This document shows, piece by piece, positions 25,361 to 39,100 of a stretch of DNA of 64,000 bases (its first letter is position 1; each line of letters opens with the position of its first letter). A program made the translations under genes and the position numbers. The notes beneath the pieces are model-generated. The model was not told the origin of the DNA. It saw nothing but the letters and a program-made list of their open reading frames with translations, and made no database searches. The stretch covers positions 8,735,777 through 8,799,776 of the forward strand of contig NW_024881303.1 in assembly GCF_018691265.1 (NCBI RefSeq), written 5' to 3'. This DNA comes from Tyto alba (lineage: Eukaryota; Chordata; Aves; Strigiformes; Tytonidae).

Positions 25361-28049
25361 CACTTGCTCTGTTTGTTGCATTTCTGTACCGCAACACTCA
25401 TTTTAACCGGTTATGATAAGCTGATTCTCTCCTCCAGCAGAGCGACATTCAAAGAAACAAAACGTAATTTACAGTGCAAGGCACGGGAAATAAGCCTGAA
25501 GTACTACAAAGAATGCTATTAAAGTACCTGCATTTTATTTTCCTTTTAAAAGCCTCAGATCATCAAATCAGACTATTAATCAAAAATCACAGCCTTCACT
25601 TAGAACCAGAGTCTAGGCCTTCTCTAGCACCAAAAACAGAAGGAAAAAACCCAAATTCAACTACACGGCAACCTTCTCCTTCAGATCTATCGAAGAAATT
25701 AAAAATAAATGACACGTTCTTTTTTAAAATCTCATTGTTGTGAATTCAATTCAGACCTTTTGATCTTCCAGAGTTCACAGCAACGCAAGATGTGACTCTC
25801 CTATTTCCATGCAACACACACAGAAGCATACAGGGGACAACTGACCTTTGTGCATTTGTATTTGCTCTTTAAGCATCCAGCAAGCGTCAAGTCCAGAAAC
25901 ACCCATCACTAAGTTTTCCCAGGGAAGGGGGGGCAGTAGGAACAAACCAAATCCAACAACTAAAAAACCTTTCTTCTCTCAATCTATTACACTCACATCT
26001 GGCTGCTATGAGCATTCAATACAACATGATAATAGTTACCTGAGACATTAAACCACTTGAATTAATTTTTCCCCCTTTCAGAACTAAGGGAGAAGTGGAT
26101 AGTGGGTCAGCCTAAAGTCTGAAGAGGGCAAAGGCATGTTTGAAGTCGAGCTTCCTAACCCCACATGGCTATAGGCAACATGCTCTTTTCCTGCCTTTCT
26201 TGTGTCCTTCATTGTCTATCTTGCACCTAAACTGCTTGCAAATCACGATGAACACTCACCTCCAAAACCTGCCCTCACCAAGTCTCTGATTCACAAGGCT
26301 CAACACTTTATGACTGGTGTGAAACCCACTAACAGACTCGTCATCACACAGGAGCAGCTGACCCACACAGAAAATGTCTTTTCACTCATCAATTAAAACC
26401 AAGTCCTAGAAGCCTGCACAGGCAACTTTACATTAACATGGTTAATCAGCATGGTAGTGCTGATTTCATTATGCTCTGCTTTTTTTTCAGAAAATCTCAG
26501 AAATCCCATTATTTGTATAGTTACAGTAAAAGCATGACAAAGCTGCAGAACCCAGCTGGGAAGTGCTGTCAGCACGTAACAACAATCTGGTTTTACATGA
26601 GACCTCTCATGCAGTCAGGTACAGACCAGATCCCAGCAAAGAACCCCGACACTGATACAGTGAAGGGAAAAAAACTTTTAAAAAAATCCTCTCTACTTAA
26701 GGCATTTAAAAAACTACCTGAACATCATCAATCACTCCATGTAGAGTAGAACTCTTATGTGGCAAAAAAAGAAGATACTTGTTTCCAAAATGTCTGAGAA
26801 CATACAAGAAACAGCCAGGCCCCACGCCAGTGTCTGTGTATGCAGAATCTGTCGAGGAGTCCTAGGCCCAACTTCCCTGCAGGGCTGTTCCTTGACCCCA
26901 TAAAAAGATATCTGGAGAAAAACGCAAATAGCTACCACAGTCCTTCAACAAACAGAAACCAACATATAAACTTTAAACAAGCATTATGAAAAATTAACAA
27001 GCAGAAAGCAAACCTTGGGATAAACATGAACAGAAAACTTTTCAGTTACTCTGTCAACAACACTTATAGGAGCACACACACCTCACTGAATCTAATGGTT
27101 GATCTCAAACAGGAAATCCATTTAAAATATTAGGAAATAAAAGACATTAACATTGCTTAGTTCTAAGAATAAAGTTTTTACAGACCCAAAAACCAGCATA
27201 CTAAGAAAAGACCTTGTGTTTCTGCATTCTTCTGTATATACATTTCTAGGGAAAAATAACTTAGAATTATAGAACTGTAACCATGAGTCAGTAACATAAT
27301 ACAGCATTGACAATTCCACTTCCCATACCTTGTGGGAAAAAGTTAATTCTCCAGCATAGCATGTTTTAAAATACCTGTTGGTTATATAAAACATCATTAA
27401 GGATATACGTATTACAGCTTTAACAGTAGTTTCTCCATATTTTTCTTCAAAAACATAAAAAAGTTTCTTTTTACTGAGGAATAAAACAGCCGAACAAAAA
27501 ATCAAAATCATAACATTTATTTTGTCTTCTGACCTTTTCCCAATTTTTTTTTAAGACTATTATTAAAAAAGATCCCCATCTTCACCAAACCTAGGTGAGG
27601 CCAGCTAGTACTAACCAGCATAGCTTCTTAATAAACATATTTTATCTGCCAATACAGACCCTAACTTTAACCCTGACAGCCTGTCAGTGGCCAGTCACAA
27701 CCCTAATCAGATGTGCCTGCCCAAATTAGCAATACACTGACCCAGCCCTCATGACAGGCTCAATCCCAGCCCACTCCCTCCCAGACACAGCATCAAAGCT
27801 AGAAAAGGTGGCCAGGCCAGTGTCCACCCTCCAGCAGCCCCTTACCCCAGCTCAGTGCTCTGAAAGCAGAGCCAGTGAGTGTTTCTAAGCTTCCAGGCTT
27901 CACTGAGTAACAGGGTAAACTCACAGTGTAAACTGAGCGGTTTTATTCACGCTTCACCAGTGACAGAGACAGCATCGCTACCAGCGGAACCAGAGATGCT
28001 TCAGTTTAGCCTAACGGAAAAAGAAAAGGCAGCGGTGAGGGAAGGAAAC
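25361..28049. other. WDR89 5' intron, right part
   Basis: About 2.7 kb with no recognised exon, RNA gene or transposon. Confidence 0.45.
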
Positions 28050-28950
28050 CTCAGGAGCTTCCCCCTTCCTCCTCCCTACCGCCAGCACACTGACACACAC
28101 GCCGGGAGCAGCCCGACCCCGCTGCTCGGGGGCGGTGGGGGCCGGGGCACTGCTGGGCGGGGGCTCCCCCAGCTCAAACCCCCCGCCCTGAGCAACCCCT
28201 GGCCTCCCTCCCCACAAACCGCACGGGGCAACCCTCGGCCAAACCCGCAGGACACACTGTGCCCCCCTCACCCCCCCCCCTTGCAGAGGGACCCCCCACA
28301 CACACACTCCCCTCCCCCACAGCTCTCCACTAAGTACCCCCCCGCCCCAGGGATGACTCCCCTCAGAGGCGCGCGCGCGCACACCCACCCAGCCCCGCCC
28401 TCCCCACGGCAACTGCCCACGAGTGGCCCCTCGCCCCAGAGAACCCCCCGCTTGGGGGCCCTTCCCGCGAGCCCCGCTTCCCGCCGCCCACCACAACCGG
28501 CCGCCGCCTCGTGCGCCCGGCCCCGCCTCCACAGCCCCCCCCCCCCCCGCCACCTCATTGGCTGCTGACGCCGCTGACGCCGGCAGCCATCTTCCTTCCG
28601 TGGCGGAGGGGAGAGGAAACTACACAAAGGGAAGGGGATTGGTGCAGACAGCGGAGGGGGGCGTGGCCCACCCGCCCTTCACCGTGATTGGCGGCCGGCG
28701 GCCGTTGCCGTGGCACCGGGGGCGGGGCCTTCCCCGGCTGAGGGGACCCGGCGCCATTCCCGGCCCTCGAGGGAGGAGGCATGGCTGCCGCTGCGGGATA
28801 AAATCGCGGCGAGGGGCCCACGGGGCTCCGGTCGGGCCACGGCCTGGGTCCTCCGGCAGACCCCGGGCTGCCGGCGGCGAGCGGGGCCTCGGGGCGGGAG
28901 AAGTGGCCGCTCGGGCATCGCTGCGGTTCGCTAGCACCGACCTCGGGAGC
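28050..28950 (-). promoter_or_regulatory. CpG-island promoter, probably of WDR89
   Basis: About 900 bp is very rich in G+C and CpG, including a (CG)n patch near 28,369-28,380 and a C-run near 28,535-28,548. On the minus strand it carries AAGATGGCTGCC (28,582-28,593), a YY1-type initiator element. Next to it is an ETS-like CGGAAGG (28,594-28,600). Three ATTGG boxes (CCAAT on the minus strand) lie at 28,557-28,561, 28,638-28,642 and 28,687-28,691. A YY1 element in this orientation usually lies just downstream of the start site, so transcription leftwards from about 28,600 fits WDR89. The first-exon donor could not be identified, so the link to WDR89 is inferred from strand, distance and absence of another candidate. 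A second ATGGCTGCC on the plus strand (28,781-28,789) leaves room for a divergent transcript. Confidence 0.75.
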
Positions 28951-29438
28951 CCCAAATAGAAAATGATGTCATGTTCCACAGAGCAGAACCCGAAAGACCA
29001 GCAAGCAAACGGCGATTTTGTCCTTTAGTAATTAAAATCAACCTGTTTCTTGATTTTTTTTTTTTTTTTCCTGTCCTTAACGAGTGCGCTGCTCCTGTGA
29101 GGAGAGGCCGGCTCTCCCTGCATACCCCTAGGCACATGAGGCCAGATTTGGTCAACTGGGTTAGGGACTGAATTTTCCTTTATAGCTTTTTAGCAGTAAC
29201 TAACACTGCCTACATAGAATACCTGTCGAGCAGCTGGACCACAGGGGTGACGGAGATGCACAAGCATCTGCTGCTGCCCAGCTGCCCTTCTCCAGCGAAG
29301 CAGAACAGAAAGGATTATTTCCTGGGAGGGATTCAAACAGGAAGGGGGACAGGAGCATTAATTATGTTTCCTTTTCCTTCAGCTTGCTCTTACATTTTGC
29401 CAGACTCTCATTTCTTCCAGTTAAAGTTCCAAATAGTA

Positions 29439-29469
29439 TTTTTTTTCTTTTTTTTTTTTTTTTTTTTTT
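29439..29469. repeat. Poly(T) tract
   Basis: A near-pure T run with one interrupting C at 29,447. No retroposon body was recognised on either side. Confidence 0.9.
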
Positions 29470-32400
29470 AATTACAATTTAATAAGCTAGCACATACAGG
29501 TTATTAGAAGGATAGCATACTAACATTTGCTAACATTTAAGATGACTATATATTTTTCTAGCAAGATGAAAAAGAGATTTATCTAAGCCCAATAATGTAG
29601 TCAAGTCACACTGATAATAACCACAGAATATTATAAAAACCATGACTTGGACCTCAGTTTAATGTATTTTTATTTAACTCTGCCATGTAATGAAAGCAGA
29701 AAGTCAATCAAAAGGTACTTCAAAGTACTGACAATTTCAGTTGCCTACCACTAGTAGTGTGCAAAATTTTAATTAATTCTACATGCAGTATATCTACTGT
29801 TATTTTTATTACTGCATCTATTTATGTACCTACCAGCACAATAATCTTTCTGTGAGTAGAGAATACCCTTCTCGATGATCGCTCTGCAATACTGTGAGAT
29901 GGTCAGCTTGACTTGTATTTCACAGATGCCTTAATGATTCACCTAGAGTTCAGATTAAAGTCTGCTCTCTAAATAGCTTATTAGGACCAGATATTAATGC
30001 AACTATTTGTATTCGTGAGGACTCACAGATGCACAGCTCACAGAACCCTTAGCCAAGCAGGTATCACAGAAGACAGAGCAATTCACCAACTGCCATGAAA
30101 AAAGCACCATTTTTGTTTATTTTTGCTTCTTAATTATTTCTGGGGCCACTTTTTTTTTCTGTATGGTGCACTGAAGATAGAAAAACATCTAAGCACATGA
30201 CATCAAAGCACAGAGACCCAAATTCCACGCTTACTGTTTTCACAGTAAATACCTTCCATCATTGTGAAGCCTGGTCCTGCTGAAGTCTATCACCCAGGAC
30301 TAATCACTGCTCAAACTAGTGAGAGTTGCTCTGAAAATTTCAAAACAAGATGTATATGCTTTCACTGAAGACAATATTGAATTTAACGCAACATACATTA
30401 CAATACTTAAGGCTGTATTGTAAATACAGTAGTAGTAGTTAGTAGTTTTTCATCCCAGTTTCCTGGGGTGGTAAGTATTGCCACAAATTCAACAAATACC
30501 TTCTGTTCATTGTTCACACAGTAAAAACAGCTGCAAGATCAACTGGAATGACATACTTCAACAGCCACGGATTTGGTATTCAGTACTCCCAGATGAAACC
30601 AGCTATATTAACAGAAAGTACAACTTTCTTGATAGCACACCAACGCTGCTGAGTCACCGTACATCCTAGGTAGAAACACATCTGTAAAGTTCACCACAGT
30701 AATTGCCTGGCAGTTGCTTCAGAGATCGCTTGTAACTCTTGACAGCTACTTTACAGACATAACTTAAAAGACATTTTGAGAAAGGAATCTTTATGATTCC
30801 TACCTTAAAAGAAAGTGAAGTAGTTAGGTTGCATTGTGTGAAATGCAGGTCAGTGAGAAGTGTTTCTTCCCCTCCACAAAGTTATTAAAAAAAGGGAGAA
30901 TGAAAACACCATTATTTTTAGAGTAATTTTATGCATAGCATTCAAAGCAGAGAAAGAAATGAGAGTATGTAGTTGTAGTTGAAATTACTTTTTCCAAGAT
31001 CTTTCATAAATAAATGTTGGTAGAGCTTGATAATTCTGAATGTTGCTTGTTGCAGTTTTAACTGGAATGATTCAGGTAAGGGCTATCAAATCAAGCAGTT
31101 GTACCCTAACTACTTGGCTATCTATGTCAAGGTTATTTATGTGGCAGTGTATTTTGGCCACCTATACCAACTTTTACAGTATAGTGATTTGCAATTAACG
31201 TGCATGTAGATGAAGTGTTACATACCAGGGATTCATGAACATAATTCCATTAGCAAATTCCTGCAGCTGAAGTAGTAGAAGGTAACATGATTTATTGGAG
31301 AGAATATTTTGAACATCTTTAAAAAGTTACAGCTCATTGGATCGTTTCACATTTCAGTTCTCCTCTGTTTGTTGGGGAGGGAGAGTTGGCAAACTTCTCT
31401 GTGTCACTTTTTGCAATTCTACCTGCAGAACTTGACACAAAATGTAGAAATGAGGCAGAATTATTATGACGGATGATTATCAAGTTCCTGGATTTACTGA
31501 AGGTACTTTAATGCTTAATTGCCACTTAGTGCTGAATAAGCCCTTAATAAACCAAAATCAAATGTTTGTTAAATCATATACTCTAATTACATAGTACAAT
31601 AAAATGATGTTTTGATTGCAAAGTCAAGTTGTTGGGTAAGGACACCATTTCTTAGAGGTCAGCTCAGTTAGCAGCTTCTGACTTCAGAGACCCTTAGCTA
31701 ACTTCTGGCATCCTGCAGTGAATAAGCTGTGTCCGTCCTGTCTGCTGCAGGAATTCTTAATTTTAATAATGCTCTTATTGGTAACAATGCTTGCAGTTTT
31801 TCATGACCTGCACAGAGCACTAGTGTAAGATTTTGTATCTGATCCTGTTAAAAGCAGAAAACTGGGCCATGCGCTGTGCACTGCTCCTCCTCATCCTCCC
31901 CAGCTGTTCTCTGTAACTATCCCTAAAAGGCTGAGTGGATGTTCCAGGCATAGCTCAGGCAGGGAAGAGAGCCTGCAGACACGTTTCTGTTTTCATGGTC
32001 ATACTGTCTTTTTGAACAGCCATGCTAAGGGTATACATGTTGAGATTTTGGTTTTTTATTGGAAATTTTGTCAGCGGCAAGAATTCCTTATTCCTCCCTG
32101 AAACAGAAAGATCAAACTGGACACAACTGCAGGAGCCTTCCATCTAAGTGGTAGCAGAGGGCACCCAGAGCGCACCAGGGAAGGTTCACCTATCAGCATT
32201 CTCTGGGCTTTTTGTATTTGTACAGAGACCAAACAGGACAACCTGGCTCTTCTCACATGTGAAGTTCCTGAACACAGCAGACACGCATTAGGAAACAACC
32301 CAGATGTGCTACCTATTGACTTTGGGGGAGTGGGGGCAAGTTCTTAAGAACATGGATTTGTCAAATTCCATATGCTGTACGCTTTTTTTTTTTTGTGTGT

Positions 32401-33096
32401 GTTAGGGAATACCATTTTTATGTTTGCTTCAAGCTCTGGTCTTCTAACTCCAATTGAAATTGGTTGACACCAAGAACAATTACAGATGACTAACACCCCA
32501 AAAGTCCAAGTTCAAGGACAGAGAAGCATCAGACCAGATACATATTTCAGAATTGCTTTATCATAGCTACAGCGTTTGCATAACTACTAAGTGTCTTGTA
32601 TATAAATTTTCAAATAAACCTTTATTTGCATTGACAAGAAAGAAATCTCAGTAACCATATGTTTAAAAGAGATGCCTGGACATGCCTTTAAGTGAAAAGA
32701 GACAAATCTGACCATAAGAATTTTTAATTTTTCTTTCAATTATATATTAGGTTAGTCAGCCTGAAGTCTAGTCACAATCTCAATACCATCACAAGGCCCA
32801 TACATCAGGAAACAACTGCTGCTGCAAGGCAAGCACAACAGAGGGCTAATTAGCATTGGTATGAAATCAGTCTGAATGCTAAAGTAGTTGACTTTGTACT
32901 TTTACCACTGTCTTAAAGATGTTGGCAACTTTTACTCCTTCAAACCTTATTAAAGATTATCAGAGAGAGCATTATGTTCTATAAACATCAGCCCAGAGAA
33001 AATATTCTAGCTCTTAAAGCAGCAAGTGTCAGTTTGAGTAATAGGCTTTATTTAATTTATAGTTTCAGCATCTGCAGCTGATCCACTGCAGTCCAC

Positions 33097-33148
33097 AGCA
33101 ATAATTGCTAAGCAATTAGTAGGCATTACAGCATGAATAATGCTGTAA
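33097..33148. repeat. Cluster of short perfect inverted repeats
   Basis: AGCAAT, ATTGCT and AGCAAT occur at 33,097-33,102, 33,104-33,109 and 33,111-33,116. They alternate in orientation with an exact 7-bp period. Immediately to the right, TTACAGCAT (33,126-33,134) and ATGCTGTAA (33,140-33,148) form a perfect 9-bp inverted repeat around a 5-bp loop. No coding sequence or known transposon end explains it. It may be a conserved non-coding element or a transcription-factor array. Confidence 0.7.
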
Positions 33149-35283
33149 ACAGTAAATCATCAAAAAGGAGTAATTAAAGTACGTGCTGTGTGCAGGAGAA
33201 GCACAGGTTACCACCTCTCTAAATTTTTTGTTTAAAAATCTTTGCAGGTTAGTTGAAATCTGGGTCATCATGTTCTGAAATTTAATCATTCTGTACGAGG
33301 CAAACATGATTACATCCCTTTGCTTAACCATATGAGATTAGCAATTGAGAAGTAACTCTTCATAACGGGCATTTTTTTGGCAATCTTCCCAAGGCTGCTG
33401 TGGCCTTCACTAGCCACCAGGACTGAATTCTCTACAGCAGGAATTACCCAAATACGGCTACCAGCATACCAGGAGAGATGATTAGACATGTGATGGATTA
33501 AATAATTCAGGGGACATTTTTGTCTTTATCTGATACGGAAGCAGAAGGTACTTTCTGCCTCTGCTTGCTAAGCTATCATGTCAAATTAGCCTCATATATT
33601 GAAGGGGAAAAGAACCTTTAGAAAAAAAAACAACCAAACCCAGCCAAGTTTAGTTTTGTTTGTTGTTATTTTTTTTAAGATTCTGAGAAGATTAGCTGCT
33701 GAATCCATCTACAAACTCAAATTTGAGACTACCTTGAATGAAACTGCATTAGAATTAGTACAGGTGATAGACTGTTCTCTCTCTAACAGATGACCACAAC
33801 TCTAAGCCAAAATAGCTGCCCACTCTAACTTTGGGAAACTCTTACCTACTTTCTTTTGAATATTCAGTATCATATCAGCAGGGGAGGGGCGGGGGTTAAG
33901 GAAAAAAGGAATTTTAAAAGTTATTAGAAGATTATGAAGATGGAATTTATTTTGTTCCTAACCCCAAGGATGTTCTCAAAAGAGCAAAGGATTTACAGCT
34001 CATGCCTTTTTCACAACTCTCAATTTCTTCCTTAGTTTACTACTTCTCAACACCTCTGTTAATTCCTTATGTCCTCCGCTCTTGCACATTCCCACAACCC
34101 TTTTCTCCTCCATATGCCAACATCCTACCTCTGCTACACACAGGTTTCCCCCTCCCCCTTTTCTTTCTACAATGCTCTAGTGACATACCTCACTGCTATT
34201 TCTCCTCTTCTGCAGTCTTACTCTGCACGTTTCACACCAGCTGCATAGAATGGAAACATCTGACTAAGCAGAGGATGACTGCATGAAGGAAACCAGATTG
34301 GCACGTGAACGCTCTGCGCTGTGAGCTGAAGGACCTCGGTGCTGTGGTGTGTCATGGAAGGTGAAGCGTGGCTGTAAAGTTTGGTAGGATTCTGGTCTTT
34401 GGAGCTACTTGAAGGGAAAAAGCTGAAGAGTAGATGAGAAATAAGTGTCCACAGAAATGAGTAAAAATGGCGTGTAGGACACAGAAAGGCTACACCTAGA
34501 AAAGCACCAGATGGCTGGGAGGCAAGAGCAGCCACTTGTACAGAATCAGGACATCATTCCTTTTCTACCTGGGAAAGGCTGACCAGAATCTAGGTGTAAG
34601 TAATTTCACCTATTGCAGACTTACCATTTTCTATCACTATTCTGTAGGGTTTTCTAGAGTAGAATAAATGCCTTAATTCCTTTGAACTAATAAGTTTACC
34701 ATAGTATCCACAGAAAATAGATTCTCTTGAGTTTGCTGTTGTCTAAACTTCACTGAATTTCATTATGAAGCATCTATTTAAACAGCAGCCTTTTACTGAT
34801 TTTTATGGCAGCATGAAAGAATTTTGCTCCTTTCCTCCTGAGATTAAGAAAACAAGTTTGGCTTCCCTACAAAATGCTGCAATGTAGATGCAATTAGGGG
34901 AGGCAGGGGAGGAACTAAAACCCCACAGATTCAGAATCCTTTCTCCTACCTGGAAGATTTATTATGTACTTGAAAAAGAAAACATTTGTCTTTAGGATGT
35001 GATAGATCTTCAGTAGTTGTGGGGACAGAAGAAACTATTAGTCACAGAAGCAGAAGGAAGGGTCAGAACATTAGGGGTGAAAGCAAGCATACCAGCTATA
35101 GTTAGCAAGGGCTGCCATGTACTGTACCAAACCCACATCATTTGTAAGCCAAGTATTTGCCACACCAGCTGGAAAGGTTATTGCATGTGGTCAGAGTAAG
35201 ACAGTTGTATAAAGCCAGAGCATCCATTTAAGTCAATAATAAATATTTGACAATTGAAAGAGTGATAAGAAGATCCTTCAGAG

Positions 35284-35305
35284 AAAAAAAAAAAAAAAAA
35301 AAAAA
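35284..35305. repeat. Poly(A) tract
   Basis: An uninterrupted A-run. An AATAAA lies about 40 bp before it on the plus strand, as in a retroposed tail, but no source gene was recognised to the left. Confidence 0.85.
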
Positions 35306-36160
35306 CCCACACCAAAAAACAAGTGTCTACATCCAGCTGTTCTTCACAGACTAAGGCTAAAGCACTGGGAAGGCTCTATTACAAAATGTAAAATGGAGGA
35401 AGGGACAATTCCCAGTGCACTGCAAGTTTAAGCTTTTGGGCACGAAATTGCTTTTACTTTCTGCAAAATAATTAGCAAGCAAAGAGTCAAATCGGATTAA
35501 ACAATTTATATGCAAATCATGGCTAAACTGATGTCAAAGGACTATTAATGATCTGTACCAACAAAAGTTTACACAGTTGCCCTGTATCTGGGCCACTTGT
35601 GATCTAAAAGTCTCACAGAAAGAGCAGCAAACAAAGTATACAACTGAGGAAGATCCCAATCACAGGTCTATGGAGATTTAGTTATCAGTTCAGTAATATT
35701 TGGCCAGGATGTGATGATCAAAGGAGTTCCAATTACACCTTTCTGGTTTTGGTTCATGACATAAGCTAGAACTGCCATGAGGCTAGCAATTCAGCTTCAT
35801 CAGCAGTTTAAGCAGAAAAGGAATGCTTATTCCAAATCACTTCAAAATTATTTTATTTAGAATGAATAATTAGAAAGACCAAGCACTTTGTCATTTTATG
35901 AAACGAGGGACCAGAACTCTTCTGTGGTAACAAGTTACATCCTTGTAAGAAACCCATGTTTACCCAGCAAAGACCATGAACAGGTATAAACATCCATGGA
36001 ATGATGAATTAAAATCTTGCCAAAGAGGTGTGATTTAGTTACACTTGTTGAGGTTTTCATCATGTACTTTCTTCTGAGTTTATCCTTTTTGAGATTCTTT
36101 AAGTCTTTGGGGTTTTCTTTTGGTTTTGTGTACGTATGTGTGTTTGTTTCGGGTTTTTCT

Positions 36161-36179
36161 TTTTTTTTTTTTTTTTTTT
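36161..36179. repeat. Poly(T) tract
   Basis: A T-run at the end of a T/G-rich stretch starting near 36,110. No associated element was recognised. Confidence 0.85.
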
Positions 36180-39100
36180 GTGTTCAATTTTTTTTATCTC
36201 GGCATCTTCAAAATTATCTTGAGACTTATAGAACAAACTAATAGCCAACAGATCATACATTTCTGCAGTCCCTGGAATTAACATCCTTGTTATCTACATT
36301 TTTGACAGCTCTACAGGACAAAAAAAAGTCACAGCAATCTCTGCAAGTTTTAGGAGATTGGCTTAGCATAAAAGTATGAGTTCTTACCTTATGTAAAAAG
36401 TAGAATCTTGTGCACTAGCTCCACATAAATCCTTCCAGTTAGCAAAATGAAGAGGAACACTCTACAGTGTACAGTAAGTGGAATTGAAATATCATAACAG
36501 CTTCCTTCTAAGGGGCAGTTCCCACCTCTTCTAGTGTGTTCTGCAATACTGTTCAAATACATTACTTAACTGCTCAAACTTCCTCACTGGGCATTGCACA
36601 ACTGCAGGAAGAGATGAAGCAAGAGTTATGCTGACTAGTATTTTTTATGCTGCACTTCAAGTAGCTTAAGGCTACTTAAGTTAATACAGACATACAAATG
36701 AACTAATACTTTCTCATGCTTCTATATTACATAGCAGTTAAAGAATCTTGGGACCATAGCGAAACAAAATTCACAGTATTTGAAATTAATAGTATTCTGC
36801 AATTAGTCTGGTTTACTAAGGAAGCAAAACTTATGCAAATATACTGCCGACATGCATTCCATGAAAAGCTGTACATATTCAGTAGTCTAAGGAAAAAAAT
36901 ACCCACAGTTGGCCAATTTTCAAAGCAGATCTGGGAGGTGAGCAGAAGTTACTGGAAGGTGACCCAACAAGATACGAACTCATGGTGGTTTTCTATAAGG
37001 ATTCTGATTTCAAATAAGGACTGAGCTATCTCATTAAAGTCACCCTGCAGCAAACGAGTCAAAGCATCCATCAGATATCCACTGGAAACCCAGACTTCAG
37101 TAGGTCCAGAATTTGTGAAAGTCTTCTCCAAACAGGCACTTCCCTAGAAAGCAAGTTTCTTGTCAATTAGAATAAGAGCATGCTTCCATATTAATTTATC
37201 AGTGTGCAACAAGTGGCAAAAGCTACAGAAAGATACAATTTACATTTTTGTATACAGTTTAATCAATACCTTGTTTTATTATTCAGTATATGAAACTAAA
37301 CAGTCCAGATTTTAAGGCAGTGGGAAATAAACAAACCCCTCATTTCTGTATTTCCTCATTCTTTTTCCTAAACTTTTGCATCTAAAGCCCACACCTTAAA
37401 TGCCAACATTATTCTAACAATTATTGCTATATGGTAATACGAATGTAAGCTTTCTTGTGATCAGTGTTTTATACTTGTGGTATGTGTCCAGCCATGTATC
37501 CCTCAGCACTGGAAGGAATAAAGACAACAGAACACATTTGAATCCAACAGTAGTTTATTACCCACTCATTGCCAATGAAGTTAGACACTTCAGTTACCAG
37601 TCAATGTGAGTTTAAGTATTAGTTGACAACTGCAGAAAGTGTACAATGAGTACAAAATCATTAACGATAACAAAACGTTTCAATGTATTAATTTTTAAAA
37701 CATCAGTTGTACACTATTATACAGCAACCATTATATAATTCTCAATCCTCAACTAACTCAGGGCTTCCATTTGAAAGTACTTTTTTTTTTTTTTTGAAAG
37801 TTCTCCAAGAGGTTGAGACACAGGGGATTACAACTGCATTATTTCCCAAAATACTGCTAACATACAGCCTTACCTTATACAGACAAAACTGTTTTCTATG
37901 TTATGAACACTTGCTTTTTATCAGGGAATGCAGTAACAAGAAAAAAAAAAAATCTATACATAAAAAATTAAACTCCAATACACAATATATTATATATCTC
38001 TATATATATTGTACTACAGATTTCATATAAATCAAGTATAGGCCAAATTTTGGCATCATTTTTAAGTGCATTAAGTTTAATACAAAATCCCCCTCAGACT
38101 TTGCTCTTATTTTTCAGGTTACTACCTCCTGAACTGATCTCTTTCAGTTATGATACTTCAGACATCTAGAATTGTCTTAAGATCTAAATTCTGTTTCAGG
38201 AATATCACCCTTGTCTTTCACTACACTTTCTGACAAAATAAAGTTGTGGGAAAAACTTAGTGACTAATTTAGTCAAAGTTTAGTGACTAATAAAATTCTC
38301 CAACTTGATAGGACTTTTTATTTACATTTACTGATCAATACCTTTAAGGTAGTATTCTATGTACCCTCTATTCTTCTTTTATCCTACAGGAACAGTTACT
38401 AATTACACACTGCAAGCACATATTGCTTTGCTTTGTTTTGTTAAATGGACTCTTACCAACATGCAAGTCGAGTATTTCTGGTGCAGAACGGAGTGCAAAG
38501 AAATTTTTCCAATGCATAGTTAAATCTGCTTCAACTCCAGCATGTGATACTGGCTTTTTAGAGAATACCTGAAGAGCTATATCCTCTCTGCCACACTATC
38601 ACATTTTGTTTCCAAATTAAGCTTTGTTTGCCTTTGTTTTGAGAAATATTATACAAAGAAAAACAACATTAGTATCCTAAGTAACCTATCAATTTGACAA
38701 ATATGTTATTTACAGTAAATTTTAAAATAGGCTTATACATTTTTACTGAAACAAAAAGGCCACTTAAGCTTTCCACTAGAATAAAGTTCTGGCATGGAGT
38801 CAAAGAGATTTCCTCCCACAAAAAGTCCAAGTTTCCTCAAAGCTATTTGCAGAATAGAGAAATAAATTGTATAACCTAGAAACATTCTACATTAGACAAA
38901 AAAAAAAAATCTAAGAATCTATTACAAGTTGAGCCACAATACCCCAAGAAATCAATTCTCCTGTCATCATTTTATCTGCTGACATTATTCTGGGATCTCG
39001 TCATTCAGCAGAATTATGGTACAGAGGGGAAAGCATCAATTAAGAATTGCAAACGTAGAGCCAGTTCCAGCTACTAAGAAACAGCTTCCAAGTTTAGCCC

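Noticed and set aside
24822..25522. Overlapping frames of up to 141 codons around 25 kb
   Set aside because: They are explained by the GC-rich CpG patch. Frames on both strands are open and none looks like a protein family.
27879..28568. 229-codon plus-strand and 180-codon minus-strand frames over the 28-kb island
   Set aside because: These are CpG-island composition effects. Both strands are open at once and the translations are low-complexity Pro/Gly/Arg.
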